Assembly: GCF_013409425.1 (NCBI RefSeq) | Contig: NZ_JACCAC010000001.1 | Location: 1,240,001-1,304,000, forward strand | Direction of reading: 5' to 3' | Length of the DNA: 64,000 nucleotides | Origin: Nocardioides perillae | GTDB lineage: Bacteria > Actinomycetota > Actinomycetes > Propionibacteriales > Nocardioidaceae | Shown here: piece by piece, positions 27,069 to 36,382 of the stretch | Layout: each line of letters opens with the position of its first letter | Position numbering within the stretch: position 1 is the stretch's first letter | Program-made: the position numbers and the translations under genes | Notes under the pieces: generated by a model | The model's database searches: none | Seen by the model: the letters and a program-made list of their open reading frames with translations, nothing else | What the model was told of the DNA's origin: nothing

Positions 27069-27880
27069 CCGCCCGCCACGCCGAGCCCGAGGCGGCCGGC
27101 TCGCCGGTTCACGCCGCGGGGGTGCCCGACGCCTTCGACGGCGTCGCGTCGACCTACGACCTGATGGTCGCCCTGAACCCGGGCTACCACCGCCACCTGC
27201 GGCAGTCGGCCGAGGTGCTGGTGGAGGCGCTGCGCAGCCGACCGCGACCCGCGGGCCGCCCGCTGCGGGTGGTCGACCTGGGCTGCGGCTCGGGTGCCTC
27301 CACCGCGGCGCTGGTGGCCGCACTCGTGGCGGGCGGCCTGGCGCGCAACGAGGTCGAGGTCGTGGGTGTCGACGGCTCGGCGGGCATGCTCGCGCAGGCG
27401 CGCCGCAAGCGCTGGGACCTGCCGGTGCGCTGGGTGCAGGCCGACGCCGAGCACCTCACCGCCGCGCAGCTCGGCCTCGACGGCGCGGGCGTCGACGGGG
27501 TGCTCTCGGCCTACCTCTTCCGCAACGTCGCGGCCCGCGACCGGCTGCTGGCCTGCGTGCGCGACCTGCTGGTGCCGGGCGGCTCGGTCGTCGTCCACGA
27601 GTACAGCGTCCGCGAGGACCGCCTGGCCCGCGCCAAGTGGGACGTCGTGTGCTGGGGCGTCGTGGTGCCGCTGGGGCTGCTGACCGCGCCGCGCAGCGGC
27701 ATCTACCGCTACCTGTGGCGCAGCGTGCTCGACTTCGACGGCGCCGAGGAGTTCCGCAGCCGGATGGTCGCGGCCGGTCTCACGGGGGTGCGCAGCCGCA
27801 CCTTCGGCGGCTGGCAGCGCGAGGTGCTGCACACCTTCCACGCCCGCCGGCCGGAGGCGCCCCGCGCGGAGGCCGGGTGA
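27065..27880 (+). CDS. SAM-dependent methyltransferase of the carotenoid cluster (CrtT-like)
   Basis: A 271-residue class I methyltransferase of the UbiE/MenG type. Motif I is VVDLGCGSGAST, followed by VVGVDGSAGMLAQA and the PGGSVVVHEYS post-I region. ATG 27065 overlaps the crtYd stop. Its place between crtY and crtU matches crtT in the Streptomyces griseus isorenieratene cluster (crtYTU). The exact methylated product in that pathway is not settled, so only the family is firm. Confidence 0.85.
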   Translation: MTARHAEPEAAGSPVHAAGVPDAFDGVASTYDLMVALNPGYHRHLRQSAEVLVEALRSRPRPAGRPLRVVDLGCGSGASTAALVAALVAGGLARNEVEVVGVDGSAGMLAQARRKRWDLPVRWVQADAEHLTAAQLGLDGAGVDGVLSAYLFRNVAARDRLLACVRDLLVPGGSVVVHEYSVREDRLARAKWDVVCWGVVVPLGLLTAPRSGIYRYLWRSVLDFDGAEEFRSRMVAAGLTGVRSRTFGGWQREVLHTFHARRPEAPRAEAG

Positions 27881-29445
27881 GCCCGGTGCTCCCGCGGCCC
27901 GCCCAGCAGTGGCGACCCGGCGCCGACAAGCGCGCCGTCTGGCACCCGGGCGCGCCCGGCGCCGCCTCCGACGAGCGCCGCCACCACGTCGTCGTGGTCG
28001 GCGGGGGCATCGCCGGCCTGGCCGCGGCGACCGGGCTCGCCGAGCGCGGCGTGCGCGTCACGCTGCTGGAGCGCGAGGCGCAGCTCGGCGGCCGGGTGCG
28101 GGCCTGGCCGGTCGAGGCGGGCGGCACCGCCACCACGATGAGCCGGGGCTTCCACGCCTTCTTCCGGCAGTACTACAACCTCCGCGCGCTGCTCGGCCGC
28201 TCCGACCCGGGGCTCTCGCGGCTGGTCCCCGTCGTCGACTACCCGCTCTCGCTCAAGGACGGGCCGACCGACTCCTTCACCTCGGTGCCGCGGCAGCCAC
28301 CGCTCAACATCGCCGCCTTCGTCGCCCGCTCGCCCAGCTTCCGGCTGCGCGACCTCGCGGCGGTCGACGTCGACGCCGCGATGGGCCTGCTCGACGTCTC
28401 CTTCCCGCGCACCTTCACCGACCACGACGGCACCAGCGCCGCCGAGGTCCTCGACCGGTTGAACTTCCCCCACGCAGCGCGCCACCTCGCCCTCGAGGTG
28501 TTCGCCCGCTCCTTCTTCGCCGACCCGCGGGACTTCTCGGGTGGCGAGCTGGTCGGGATGTTCCACGCCTACTTCCTCGGCTCGGCCGAGGGCCTGCTCT
28601 TCGACGTGCCCGACGACGACTACGACACCTCGCTGTGGGCGCCGCTCGGGCGCCACCTCACGGGACTCGGCGTCGACCTCCGCACGGGCGTCGAGGTCGA
28701 GGGCGTGGCGGACTCCGCCGGCGGCGTCGTGGTGACGGCCGGCGGCGAGGCCGTCGACGCCGACGCCGTCGTGCTCGCGACCGACCGCGCGCCACTGCAG
28801 CGGCTGGTGTCGGGTGCGCCCTGGCTGGGCGACGCGGCCTGGCGCGAGCGGCTCGCCGGCCTCGGCCACGCCCCGCGCTTCGCCGTGTGGCGGCTGTGGC
28901 TCGACCGCCCGGTCGCGGCCGGCACCCCGCCGTTCCTCGCCACCAGCGGACACGGTCCGCTCGACAACGTCTCGGCACTCGAGCTCTTCGAGTCCGGCGC
29001 CCGGGCCTGGGCCACCGCCCACGGCGGGTCGGTCGTCGAGCTCCACGCCTACGCCGTGCCCGACGGCACGAGCGACGAGGAGCTGCGGGCCGAGCTGCGC
29101 GCCGAGCTGTCGGCGCTGCACCCCGAGCTCGACGGGGCCGAGGTGGTGCACGAGGAGTGGCTCGTGCGTGACGACTGCCCGCTGGTCGGCACGGACCCGT
29201 GGGCCACCCGGCCCGGCGTCGTCACCCCCGACCCGCGCGTCGTGCTCGCCGGCGACGGCGTGCGCTGCGCCCTCCCGGTCGCGCTGATGGAGCGCGCCGC
29301 CACCACCGGCTGGCAGGCCGCCTCCGCCCTGCTCGACGGCTGGGGTGTCGCAGGGCACGGCCTGTGGACCGTGCCGGTCGAGCCGCGCCACCGCGTCGTG
29401 CCGCCCCTGCGCCGCGCCCTCGCCCGCGTGCCCGCCCTGCGCTAG
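27877..29445 (+). CDS. crtU: Isorenieratene synthase-like carotenoid desaturase/methyltransferase (CrtU)
   Basis: A 522-residue FAD enzyme. VVVVGGGIAGLAAATGLAE (about 38-56) is the dinucleotide fold, and SRGFHAFFRQYYNLRALLG is the hallmark of CrtU, which aromatises beta-rings by desaturation with methyl migration (beta-carotene to isorenieratene). The final FAD loop is DPRVVLAGDGVRC. GTG 27877 overlaps the crtT stop by 4 bases. With CrtYcYd this predicts an aromatic carotenoid end product. It is the last gene of the plus-strand crt run. Confidence 0.88.
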   Translation: MSPVLPRPAQQWRPGADKRAVWHPGAPGAASDERRHHVVVVGGGIAGLAAATGLAERGVRVTLLEREAQLGGRVRAWPVEAGGTATTMSRGFHAFFRQYYNLRALLGRSDPGLSRLVPVVDYPLSLKDGPTDSFTSVPRQPPLNIAAFVARSPSFRLRDLAAVDVDAAMGLLDVSFPRTFTDHDGTSAAEVLDRLNFPHAARHLALEVFARSFFADPRDFSGGELVGMFHAYFLGSAEGLLFDVPDDDYDTSLWAPLGRHLTGLGVDLRTGVEVEGVADSAGGVVVTAGGEAVDADAVVLATDRAPLQRLVSGAPWLGDAAWRERLAGLGHAPRFAVWRLWLDRPVAAGTPPFLATSGHGPLDNVSALELFESGARAWATAHGGSVVELHAYAVPDGTSDEELRAELRAELSALHPELDGAEVVHEEWLVRDDCPLVGTDPWATRPGVVTPDPRVVLAGDGVRCALPVALMERAATTGWQAASALLDGWGVAGHGLWTVPVEPRHRVVPPLRRALARVPALR

Positions 29446-29485
29446 CCCCCGGCGTACGCCCCTGCACCTGCTCAACCCCCGCCGC

Positions 29486-29680
29486 GGCTGCGTCATGCGG
29501 TGGGGGTGCGGTTGCGTCGCCTTCGCATGACGTACGGCGGGGGGTGGGGTGGGTCCGCCCGGGTCGCCGTGGCTGCGTCATGCGGTGGGGGTGCGGTTGC
29601 GTCGCCTTCGCATGACGTACGGCGTGGGGTGGGGTGGGTCCGCCCGGGTCGCCGTGGCTGCGTCATGCGGTGGGGTAGTC
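29486..29680 (+). repeat. 85-bp tandem repeat (two full units and a truncated third)
   Basis: Units start GGCTGCGTCATGCGG at 29486, 29571 and 29656, an exact 85-base period. Each full unit has GCGTCATGCG and CGCATGACG arms around a loop rich in GGTGGGGGTGCGG, then a GGGGTGGGGTGGGT stretch. The third unit is cut at the 29675 inverted repeat. Arms match the palindrome at 3705-3752. The region lies between the convergent crtU and sensor kinase genes. No reading frame here is credible. Confidence 0.85.
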
Positions 29681-29734
29681 CGACACACCTCGGCCCTCCG
29701 CGGGGTCTCGGAGGGCCGAGGTGTGCCGGACTAC
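29675..29734. terminator. Long inverted repeat (family shared with 62384-62443)
   Basis: Two 26-base arms (29675-29700 and 29709-29734) pair with a single mismatch around the loop CGGGGTCT. It lies just after the sensor kinase gene (stop at 29759, minus strand) and after crtU. A second copy with the same arms is at 62384-62443. A bidirectional terminator is likely. Confidence 0.78.
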
Positions 29735-29758
29735 CGCGCCGGGCGGAGTGGTCGGACG

Positions 29759-31678
29759 TCAGACGTGGCTGAGCGGCAGCCGGACGGTGAAGGTGCTGCC
29801 CTCGCCGAGGTCGGACTCGAGGCGGATGGAGCCGCCGTGGCGCTGCACGATGCGGCGCACGATCGACAGCCCGAGACCGGTGCCCGGCGCGGCGAGGGCG
29901 TCGGGGTTGGTGGAGCGGAAGAACTCGGTGAAGAGCTCCTCCTGGTCGCGCTTGCTGATGCCGATGCCGTCGTCGCGGCAGACCATCCGCACGAAGCGGT
30001 CGCTGCGCTCGGTCCACAGCTCGACGCGGCCGCCGGCGGGGGTGTACTTCACGGCGTTGCCGACGAGGTTCAGCGCGACCCGCTCGAGCTCCTCGTGGTC
30101 GCCGCTGATGATGACCGGGCCCGCGGCGGGGGCGACCTGGAGGGAGACGCCCTCCTCCTGGGCCCGCAGCGCGAGGGCGGAGGCGGCGTCGAGCAGCACC
30201 TGCTGCAGGTCGACGGCGCGGGTCTCGAGCGGGCGGTCGGGGTTGCTGACCTTCTTCAGCGTCAGCAGGTCGTCGATGAGGGAGCCGACGCGGTCGAGGT
30301 TGCGCCGCACGACCGCGAAGCTGGCCTCGGCGGAGCCGGTCGGGTCGTCCTCGATCAGCTCGAGGTGGCCCTTGATCGAGGTCAGCGGGGTGCGCAGCTC
30401 GTGGGAGACGGTGGAGATCAGGTCGTGCTTGTAGTGGTCGAGCGAGCTGAGCTGGGCCACGAGCGCACGCTCGCGCTCGATCATCCGGGCGTTGAGGACC
30501 GCTTGGCCCAGCCCGCCCGCGACCTGCGCGGCGGTGGCGACCTCGTGGGGCGCGAAGGGCGGGCGCCCGCGCCCCCGGAGGGCGACGACGTAGCCGAGGC
30601 AGTCGGGCCCCGCCCCCATGGGGACCAGCAGGAGGCTGCGTGCGCCCGTCGGGCGCAGGAAGTCGACGATGCGGGCCTGGTCGGAGGCGTCGTGGTAGGG
30701 CGAGGGGGACGTGTGGTCGCGCACCCACCCGGCGGCGCCGCCGGCCACCGGCACCTGCACGTGGCGGTCGGCGTCGGCCCACGAGCCGTGCAGGGAGGTG
30801 CCGAGCGGCGTGGCGGCGAAGGTGGCCTCGTCGCCCTGGAGCACAGCCGTGTCGACGCGACCCGCGGCCCACGCCTCCCGGGCGCTGCGCGCCACGATCG
30901 CGAGCACCTCGGGCGGCGCGTCGGCCCCGTCGCGGTCGGGGTGGCGCGCGCCCCGCCCGGCGCCGGTCAGCTCGTCGTCGCCGTCGAAGGCGCGCACCCA
31001 CACCACGTCGGCGGTCAGCGCCTCGGCGACGGCGGCCGCGCTGGTCTCGACGATCGCGCCGACGTCGAGGGTGCGGGCGGCCTGGGTGTGCAGCGCCTCG
31101 ACGGCCGTGGCCAGGCGCACGCGCTCGGCGAGCTCGTCGGTGCGCCGGGCGTTGGCGATGGCGAGGCCGGCGAGCTCGGCGTACATCTCGAGGAGCTCGC
31201 GGCGCGCGCCGTCGGGGCGCTTGCCGTCGACGGGGAGGTCGACCGCGAGGAGGCCGAGGAGCTCGCCCTCGGGCGAGCGCAGCGGTGCGCGCAGGGTGTC
31301 CTCGGGGTGCCAGGCCTCCGGGTCGCCGTCGACCTCCAGGTCGGGGATCCAGCCGCCCGCCGCGCCGTCGAGGCGCTCGGCGGGGATGAAGAGCAGGCTG
31401 CCCCAGCGGTCGGCGAGCGCGAGCTCGGCCTCCATCTCCTCCAGCGGCACCCGCCGGCCCACGAGCGCCTCGCGGGCGCCGTCGTCACCTGCGACGGTCA
31501 CGATCTCGAACTCGTGGTCGGCGGTGAGCCAGCTGATGGCCGCGACCTCGAAGCCGGTCGCGGTGGCGACCCCCGCGGCGACGGCGTCGAGCACCGAGCG
31601 GACGTCGGCGCCGGCGTTGATCCGCCGCATGATGTCGTAGACGGGCCGCAGTCCGTCCAGGTGCGCTCGCACCGGCAT
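29759..31678 (-). CDS. GAF domain sensor histidine kinase
   Basis: A 639-residue soluble kinase. Two GAF domains (about 11-175 and 196-395) precede a HisKA domain with phospho-acceptor H426 in STVSHELRTPLTS and a HATPase domain with NAVKYTPAG (N box), DDGIGI (G1) and GTGLGLSIV (G2). No membrane helix is seen, so it senses a cytoplasmic signal. ATG 31678 follows GGGAGGTGA. No response regulator is adjacent. It is the last gene of the minus-strand crt run, 76 bases after the OYE gene, so a role in carotenoid or redox control is possible but unproven. Confidence 0.88.
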   Translation of the reverse strand: MPVRAHLDGLRPVYDIMRRINAGADVRSVLDAVAAGVATATGFEVAAISWLTADHEFEIVTVAGDDGAREALVGRRVPLEEMEAELALADRWGSLLFIPAERLDGAAGGWIPDLEVDGDPEAWHPEDTLRAPLRSPEGELLGLLAVDLPVDGKRPDGARRELLEMYAELAGLAIANARRTDELAERVRLATAVEALHTQAARTLDVGAIVETSAAAVAEALTADVVWVRAFDGDDELTGAGRGARHPDRDGADAPPEVLAIVARSAREAWAAGRVDTAVLQGDEATFAATPLGTSLHGSWADADRHVQVPVAGGAAGWVRDHTSPSPYHDASDQARIVDFLRPTGARSLLLVPMGAGPDCLGYVVALRGRGRPPFAPHEVATAAQVAGGLGQAVLNARMIERERALVAQLSSLDHYKHDLISTVSHELRTPLTSIKGHLELIEDDPTGSAEASFAVVRRNLDRVGSLIDDLLTLKKVSNPDRPLETRAVDLQQVLLDAASALALRAQEEGVSLQVAPAAGPVIISGDHEELERVALNLVGNAVKYTPAGGRVELWTERSDRFVRMVCRDDGIGISKRDQEELFTEFFRSTNPDALAAPGTGLGLSIVRRIVQRHGGSIRLESDLGEGSTFTVRLPLSHV

Positions 31679-31754
31679 CCGCTCACCTCCCGAGAGTCTG
31701 CGCCATCTTGTCAGGGTGGTGGCAGCGACGGGTGCGAACGGTCCACGAGACCGT

Positions 31755-32849
31755 TCAGGCGACCAGGTCGTCCCAGTTCGTGGCGAGGTAGTCGACGAAC
31801 CGCGGTCCCACCGACTCCGCCGCGAGGTGCTCGCGCGACACCGGCGGGCGCACGGCCTCGAAGGCCGGGTCGGCCACCATCCGCGCCGCCACGTCGTGCT
31901 GCAGGATCGCGGCGGTGCCCACGAGCACGAAGTCGACGCCACGGTCGAGGCACCACTGCGCCGCCGCCGAGCCGGTGACCTCGCCCGCGACGCCGAGAGG
32001 CACCCCGCCGCGCTCGAGGGCGGCGAAGTGGTCGATCAGCAGCGTGCCGGAGTACGCCGCCTCGTGCGGCTCCTTGCGCACGTCCCACAGCGACACGTCG
32101 AGGTAGTCGACGTCGCCGGACGCAGCGAGCTGCGCGGCGAGGGCGGTCGACTCGGCCAGCAGGATGCCCGAGCGCTCGGGGGTGAGCCGCACGCCGAGCT
32201 GGAAGTCCGGACCGGTCGCGCGCCGCACCTCGGCCGCGACCTCGCGCAGCAGCCGCGAGCGGTCCTCGGCGGAGCCGCCGTAGCCGTCGGTGCGGTGGTT
32301 GTGGCGACCGTCGAGGAACTGGCACAGCAGGTAGCCGTGGGCGCCGTGCAGCTCGACGCCGTCGAAGCCGGCACGCTCGCAGCGCACGGCCGCGGCCACG
32401 AAGTCGGCGACCACCTGCTCCACCTCGCCCGTCGAGAGCGCCCGCGTGCCGGTCTCCTCGTCGTCCCACGCGCCCACGCGCGGGTGGCCGGAGAGCTCGG
32501 GCAGCGCGCGGCGCCCGCCGTGCTGCAGCTGCACCGACGTGCGGCCGCCGAGCGAGGCGTCGGAGGCGGTGCGCAGGTCGGCGGCGAGCCGCTCGAGCCC
32601 CGGCAGGAACCGGTCGTCCCACACCGCGAGCTGACCCGGGAAGGACTGCCCGGCCGCCGACACGTGCGCCGCGCACGTCATCGTCAGCGCCATCCCGCCC
32701 TCGGCGCGCCGCACGAGCCACGCCCGCTCCTGCTCCGAGAGCGACCCGTCGGGCTCGGCCTGGTGGTTGGTCAGCGGCGCCAGTGCCACGCGGTGCGGCC
32801 ACCGCGGGCCCCGCGGCAGGTCGAGCGGGTCGGCGAGGGAGGTCGTCAC
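31755..32849 (-). CDS. NADH:flavin oxidoreductase (old yellow enzyme family)
   Basis: A 364-residue FMN TIM barrel. VALAPLTNHQAEPDG opens the barrel; ELHGAHGYLLCQFLDG and NHRTDGYGGSAEDRSR are the family signature. Enzymes of this type reduce activated C=C bonds with NAD(P)H. GTG 32849 has a CAGGAT -10-like hexamer 6 bases before it, so it may be leaderless, though it also lies only 21 bases after the crtB-Rieske stop. A carotenoid or enone substrate is suggested only by position. Confidence 0.87.
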   Translation of the reverse strand: MTTSLADPLDLPRGPRWPHRVALAPLTNHQAEPDGSLSEQERAWLVRRAEGGMALTMTCAAHVSAAGQSFPGQLAVWDDRFLPGLERLAADLRTASDASLGGRTSVQLQHGGRRALPELSGHPRVGAWDDEETGTRALSTGEVEQVVADFVAAAVRCERAGFDGVELHGAHGYLLCQFLDGRHNHRTDGYGGSAEDRSRLLREVAAEVRRATGPDFQLGVRLTPERSGILLAESTALAAQLAASGDVDYLDVSLWDVRKEPHEAAYSGTLLIDHFAALERGGVPLGVAGEVTGSAAAQWCLDRGVDFVLVGTAAILQHDVAARMVADPAFEAVRPPVSREHLAAESVGPRFVDYLATNWDDLVA

Positions 32850-32870
32850 CCTCCGATCCTGCCAGGGGGC

Positions 32871-34820
32871 CTACACGCCGTAGGACTCGCCGCGGGCGCG
32901 GAGCAGGTAGGACCGCTCGGCGTAGATCATGTCGTCGACCCACAGCCGCTTGGCCGTGCGCGCCATGGCCGGTCGCACGAGCCCCTGCAGGTGCCGGGCG
33001 ACGGCGAAGCCGGTGCGCTCGGAGTGCGCGATGGTCGCCTCCACCATCATCGTGCGGGGGTGCCCGTCGGGGCCGAGGCCCAGCGGCGTCGCGTGGGTCT
33101 CCACCACGCTGCCGGCGCCCTCGCCCTCCACGATCGTCATGACGATGGTGCGGGCGTCGGGGCAGGCGAACTCCGCGCGCACGGGCACGCCGTAGGTGCG
33201 GCTGACGCGGAAGGTCACGTCGACGGTGAGGACCTCGTCGGTCGTGGCGGCCTCGTCGACGGTGAGGTGGCTGAAGGCGTAGGGGTGGAACCACGACCCG
33301 TGCCACGGGTCGAGCCGGTTGGCGACGACGTCGCGCGGCTCGCAGGTGCCGGGCACCTCGACGACCGCGGCGACGGAGCGCGCGAGCGGCGGCCGGGCGG
33401 TGATGGTGGGGGCGTCGGCGGTGACCTCGCCGAGGGTGGGGATGCGCACCCACAGCAGCACGCCGTCGTCGTGGGCGGCGTAGGGCTCCCAGCCGGGAGC
33501 GCCGCCGGCGTCGAGGGCGAGCCCGTGCCACTTGCAGTAGAGCCGGTCGCTCATCACCTCGCAGTCGTCGAGCAGCGCGCCGAGGTGGGGGCACGACCCG
33601 GGGCCGGCGGCGACGCCGCCGTCGGAGGTGCGCCAGAGCACGACCTCGCTGCCGCCGACGGTGCGCACGACGGAGCGGCGGGCGCCGAGGTCGCGGCTCG
33701 CCCCGACGACGTACCAGCCGCCGGGGTCGCGCGACATCGCGACGTCGAGGGCGGCGCGGATGCGCGCGGGCTTGGCGTCGCGCCACGAGGGGGTGAGCTC
33801 GTCGCGGCGCGGCATGGGGCGCAGCGCGAGCGGGATGCGGCCTCCGGCCATCCCCTCCGCGCCGGAGCCGGTGCCGGGCGCGGCGGGTGCGGCGGTGCGG
33901 GCCTGCCCCGGCGGCGTACGCCGGTCGGCCGGGGTGCGCGTGCCGAGCTCGCGGGCGGCGGTGGCGGCCTTGCGCCACGTGGGCACGCGGGCGCGCGAGG
34001 AGAAGACGTCGTAGTCGGCCGCCTCGATGCGGTCGAGGATGCCGGAGTAGAGGACCCGGGCCGTGCGCACGCAGCGCTCGGAGGGCCCGGGCAGGTGCGG
34101 CAGCCCGGCGTCGGCCTCGCGGTAGAGCTCGCGGTTGCGCTCGAGCTGGAAGCGCATGAGGTCGCGCCAGGCGTCGTCGACGCGGCGGGCGGCGGGGTCG
34201 GCGGAGAACCGCTCGAGGTCCTCCTGGGGGAGGTAGACCCGACCGCGGTCGAGGTCCTCGTCGACGTCGCGCAGGAAGTTGGTGAGCTGGAAGGCCAGCC
34301 CCAGGGCGCGGGCGGGCTCGCGCGCGGCCGGGCTGGTGGGGCGCAGCACCGGCAGCATCATCTCGCCGATGACGGCCGCCGAGCCCTCCATGTAGCCGAG
34401 GAGGTCGTCGTAGGTGTCGTAGGCGCAGGTGTGGAGGTCCTGGGCCATGGCGCCGAAGAACCGGTCGAAGCACTCGGGGTCGATGCCCGTCTCGCGCACC
34501 GTGTGGGCGACCGCGGCCATCACCGGGTCGTCGCTGCCGTGGTCGGCCACCGCGGTCGTGAAGGCGTCGCGGAAGGCCTGCAGCGCGGCGGTGGTGGCCT
34601 CGACGTGGTCCTCGGCGCAGGCGTCCTGGGCGTCGACGATGTCGTCGGCCAGGCGGCACAGCGCGTAGACGGCGTGGACGTGCCGGCGCTGCTCGGCCGG
34701 GAGGATCGCGGCACCCCAGAAGTAGGTGGTGCCGTGGCGCCGGGTGAGCTCGGCGCAGCGCCGGTAGCCCTCGGCGAGGTGGCGCGCCTGCGCCGGGGGC
34801 CCCAGCAGGGTCGCGGCCAT
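32871..34820 (-). CDS. crtB: Phytoene synthase (CrtB) fused to a Rieske 2Fe-2S (DUF5914-type) domain
   Basis: A single 649-codon frame without an internal stop. Residues 1-300 are phytoene synthase, which joins two GGPP: the Asp-rich motifs are LADDIVDAQD and NFLRDVDEDLDRGRVYLP. After a Pro/Ala linker (300-330) comes a Rieske domain with cluster ligands C410, H412, C429 and H432, then a SRPBCC-like C-terminal part (DPWHGSWFHPYAFSHL). In relatives the Rieske-DUF5914 protein is, as I recall, a separate gene. M324 could be an internal start, but ribosomes from the upstream ATG must read through. ATG 34820 overlaps the crtI stop by 1 base. Confidence 0.85.
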   Translation of the reverse strand: MAATLLGPPAQARHLAEGYRRCAELTRRHGTTYFWGAAILPAEQRRHVHAVYALCRLADDIVDAQDACAEDHVEATTAALQAFRDAFTTAVADHGSDDPVMAAVAHTVRETGIDPECFDRFFGAMAQDLHTCAYDTYDDLLGYMEGSAAVIGEMMLPVLRPTSPAAREPARALGLAFQLTNFLRDVDEDLDRGRVYLPQEDLERFSADPAARRVDDAWRDLMRFQLERNRELYREADAGLPHLPGPSERCVRTARVLYSGILDRIEAADYDVFSSRARVPTWRKAATAARELGTRTPADRRTPPGQARTAAPAAPGTGSGAEGMAGGRIPLALRPMPRRDELTPSWRDAKPARIRAALDVAMSRDPGGWYVVGASRDLGARRSVVRTVGGSEVVLWRTSDGGVAAGPGSCPHLGALLDDCEVMSDRLYCKWHGLALDAGGAPGWEPYAAHDDGVLLWVRIPTLGEVTADAPTITARPPLARSVAAVVEVPGTCEPRDVVANRLDPWHGSWFHPYAFSHLTVDEAATTDEVLTVDVTFRVSRTYGVPVRAEFACPDARTIVMTIVEGEGAGSVVETHATPLGLGPDGHPRTMMVEATIAHSERTGFAVARHLQGLVRPAMARTAKRLWVDDMIYAERSYLLRARGESYGV

Positions 34821-36382
34821 CAGGACACCGCCTCGCTCCCGGTCACGGCCGGCCGGGGCGCACGCCGCGCGCGGCGCGAGGCGAGCGGCACGGCGGGGCC
34901 CGCGCGGCCGGTGTCGGGCAGGTAGGAGGTCACGCGCTGGGCTGCGAGCTTGCCGCTGACGAGGACCATCGGCACGCCCACGCCGGGGGTCGTGCCGGAG
35001 CCGGCGAAGAACATGCCGGGCAGTCTGCGCTCCACGTTGCCCGGGCGGAAGGGCCCGGTCTGGGCGAAGGTGTGCGCCAGTGCGAACGGCGTGCCGCGCT
35101 CCATGCCCATGCGCTCCCAGTCGAGCGGGTCGACGAGCTCCTCGGCGACCACGTCGGTGGGGTAGCCCTCGGTCTCGAGGAAGCGCAGCAGCGAGTCGCG
35201 CATGGGGCCGCGCTGGGCCTGCCAGTCGACGACGCCGTCGAGGTTGGGCACGGGCTCCAGCACGTAGAGGGTGTGCGCGCCCTCCGGCGCGAGCGAGGGG
35301 TCGCTCACCGTCGGCACGGTGACCAGGCGCGACGGGTCGGGCATGAGGCGGCCCTGCTTGATCAACGCGTCGAAGGCGGAGTCCCACGCCTGGGCGAAGT
35401 GGATGTTGTGGTGGTGGGTGCCCTCCGGCAGCGCGCCCCGCGCGCCGACGTGCCACACGACCGCCGAGGGGGAGTAGTCGCCCTTGCGCAGCACCCGCGG
35501 CGGCGCGAGGTCCGGCAGCAGCTCGCGGTAGGCGACGGGCGTGTCGAGGGTGCACACCACCGCGTCGGCGGCGATCCGCTCGCCGTCGTCGACCTCGACG
35601 CCGGCCACCGCGCCGTCGGCGCGGCGCAGCACCCGGGTGACCGACGTGCCGTAGCGCAGCGTGGCGCCGCCGCCCTCGGCGGCGCGGGCCAGGGCCTTCG
35701 GCACCTCGCTCATGCCGCCCTCGGGGAAGAAGACGCCCTCGATGCAGTCCATGTAGGTGATGACGGCGTAGATGGCGAGCGCGGAGCGCGGCGGCAGCCC
35801 GGCGTACATCGCCTGGAAGGTGAAGAGGCGGCGCAGCCGGTCGTCGTCGAAGCGGCGCGCGACGGCCTTGCCGAGACGCCCGAAGCCGCCCATGGCGACG
35901 AGGCGGGCGGCGGCGCCGGGGGAGGCGACCAGGTCGAGCGGGGAGTCGAAGTTGTGGTCGATGAAGTGCGGCATCTCGACCTCGTAGAGCTTGCGCAGCC
36001 AGCCCACGAACTCGTCGAACGCGGCGGCGTCGTGCGCGCCGCACACCTGCCGGATCTCCTCGCGCATGGCGTCGTGGCCGTGGCGCACGAGGATCTCGCT
36101 GCCGTCGTGGAACTTCGCTCGGTAGGCCGGGTCGAGCCGGCGCATCGGCAGCAGCGTGTCGAGGTCGCCGCCCGCGGCGCTCACCACGTCGTCGAGGAGT
36201 CCGCGCATGGTGAGCACGGTCGGGCCGGTGTCGAAGGTGAAGCCGTCGCGCACGATGCGGCCGGCCCGCCCGCCCGGGATCGGCTCGCGCTCGACCACGA
36301 CGACCTCGTGGCCCGACCCCGAGAGGTGGCAGGCGGTGGCGAGGCCCGCGAGGCCTCCGCCGATGACGACGACCGTGCTCAT
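34820..36382 (-). CDS. crtI: Phytoene desaturase (CrtI)
   Basis: A 520-residue FAD-dependent desaturase that converts phytoene to lycopene. VVVIGGGLAGLATA begins the FAD fold at residue 4; GRAGRIVRDGFTFDTGPTV follows; the C-terminal FAD motif is FFAGSGTTPGVGVPMVLVSGKL. A basic tail of about 30 residues follows. ATG 36382 overlaps the idi stop by 4 bases; its stop overlaps crtB. Idi-CrtI-CrtB supplies lycopene for the CrtYcYd/CrtU proteins encoded on the other strand. Confidence 0.94.
   Translation of the reverse strand: MSTVVVIGGGLAGLATACHLSGSGHEVVVVEREPIPGGRAGRIVRDGFTFDTGPTVLTMRGLLDDVVSAAGGDLDTLLPMRRLDPAYRAKFHDGSEILVRHGHDAMREEIRQVCGAHDAAAFDEFVGWLRKLYEVEMPHFIDHNFDSPLDLVASPGAAARLVAMGGFGRLGKAVARRFDDDRLRRLFTFQAMYAGLPPRSALAIYAVITYMDCIEGVFFPEGGMSEVPKALARAAEGGGATLRYGTSVTRVLRRADGAVAGVEVDDGERIAADAVVCTLDTPVAYRELLPDLAPPRVLRKGDYSPSAVVWHVGARGALPEGTHHHNIHFAQAWDSAFDALIKQGRLMPDPSRLVTVPTVSDPSLAPEGAHTLYVLEPVPNLDGVVDWQAQRGPMRDSLLRFLETEGYPTDVVAEELVDPLDWERMGMERGTPFALAHTFAQTGPFRPGNVERRLPGMFFAGSGTTPGVGVPMVLVSGKLAAQRVTSYLPDTGRAGPAVPLASRRARRAPRPAVTGSEAVS

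Noticed and set aside
29446..29758. Small overlapping open frames in the repeat region after crtU
   Set aside because: They merely translate the 85-bp tandem repeat (MRWGCGCVAF-like peptides) and lack ribosome sites.
31716..34925. A 1069-codon plus-strand open frame across the OYE and crtB genes
   Set aside because: It is antisense to two well-supported enzymes and has no motif; high-G+C shadow frame.
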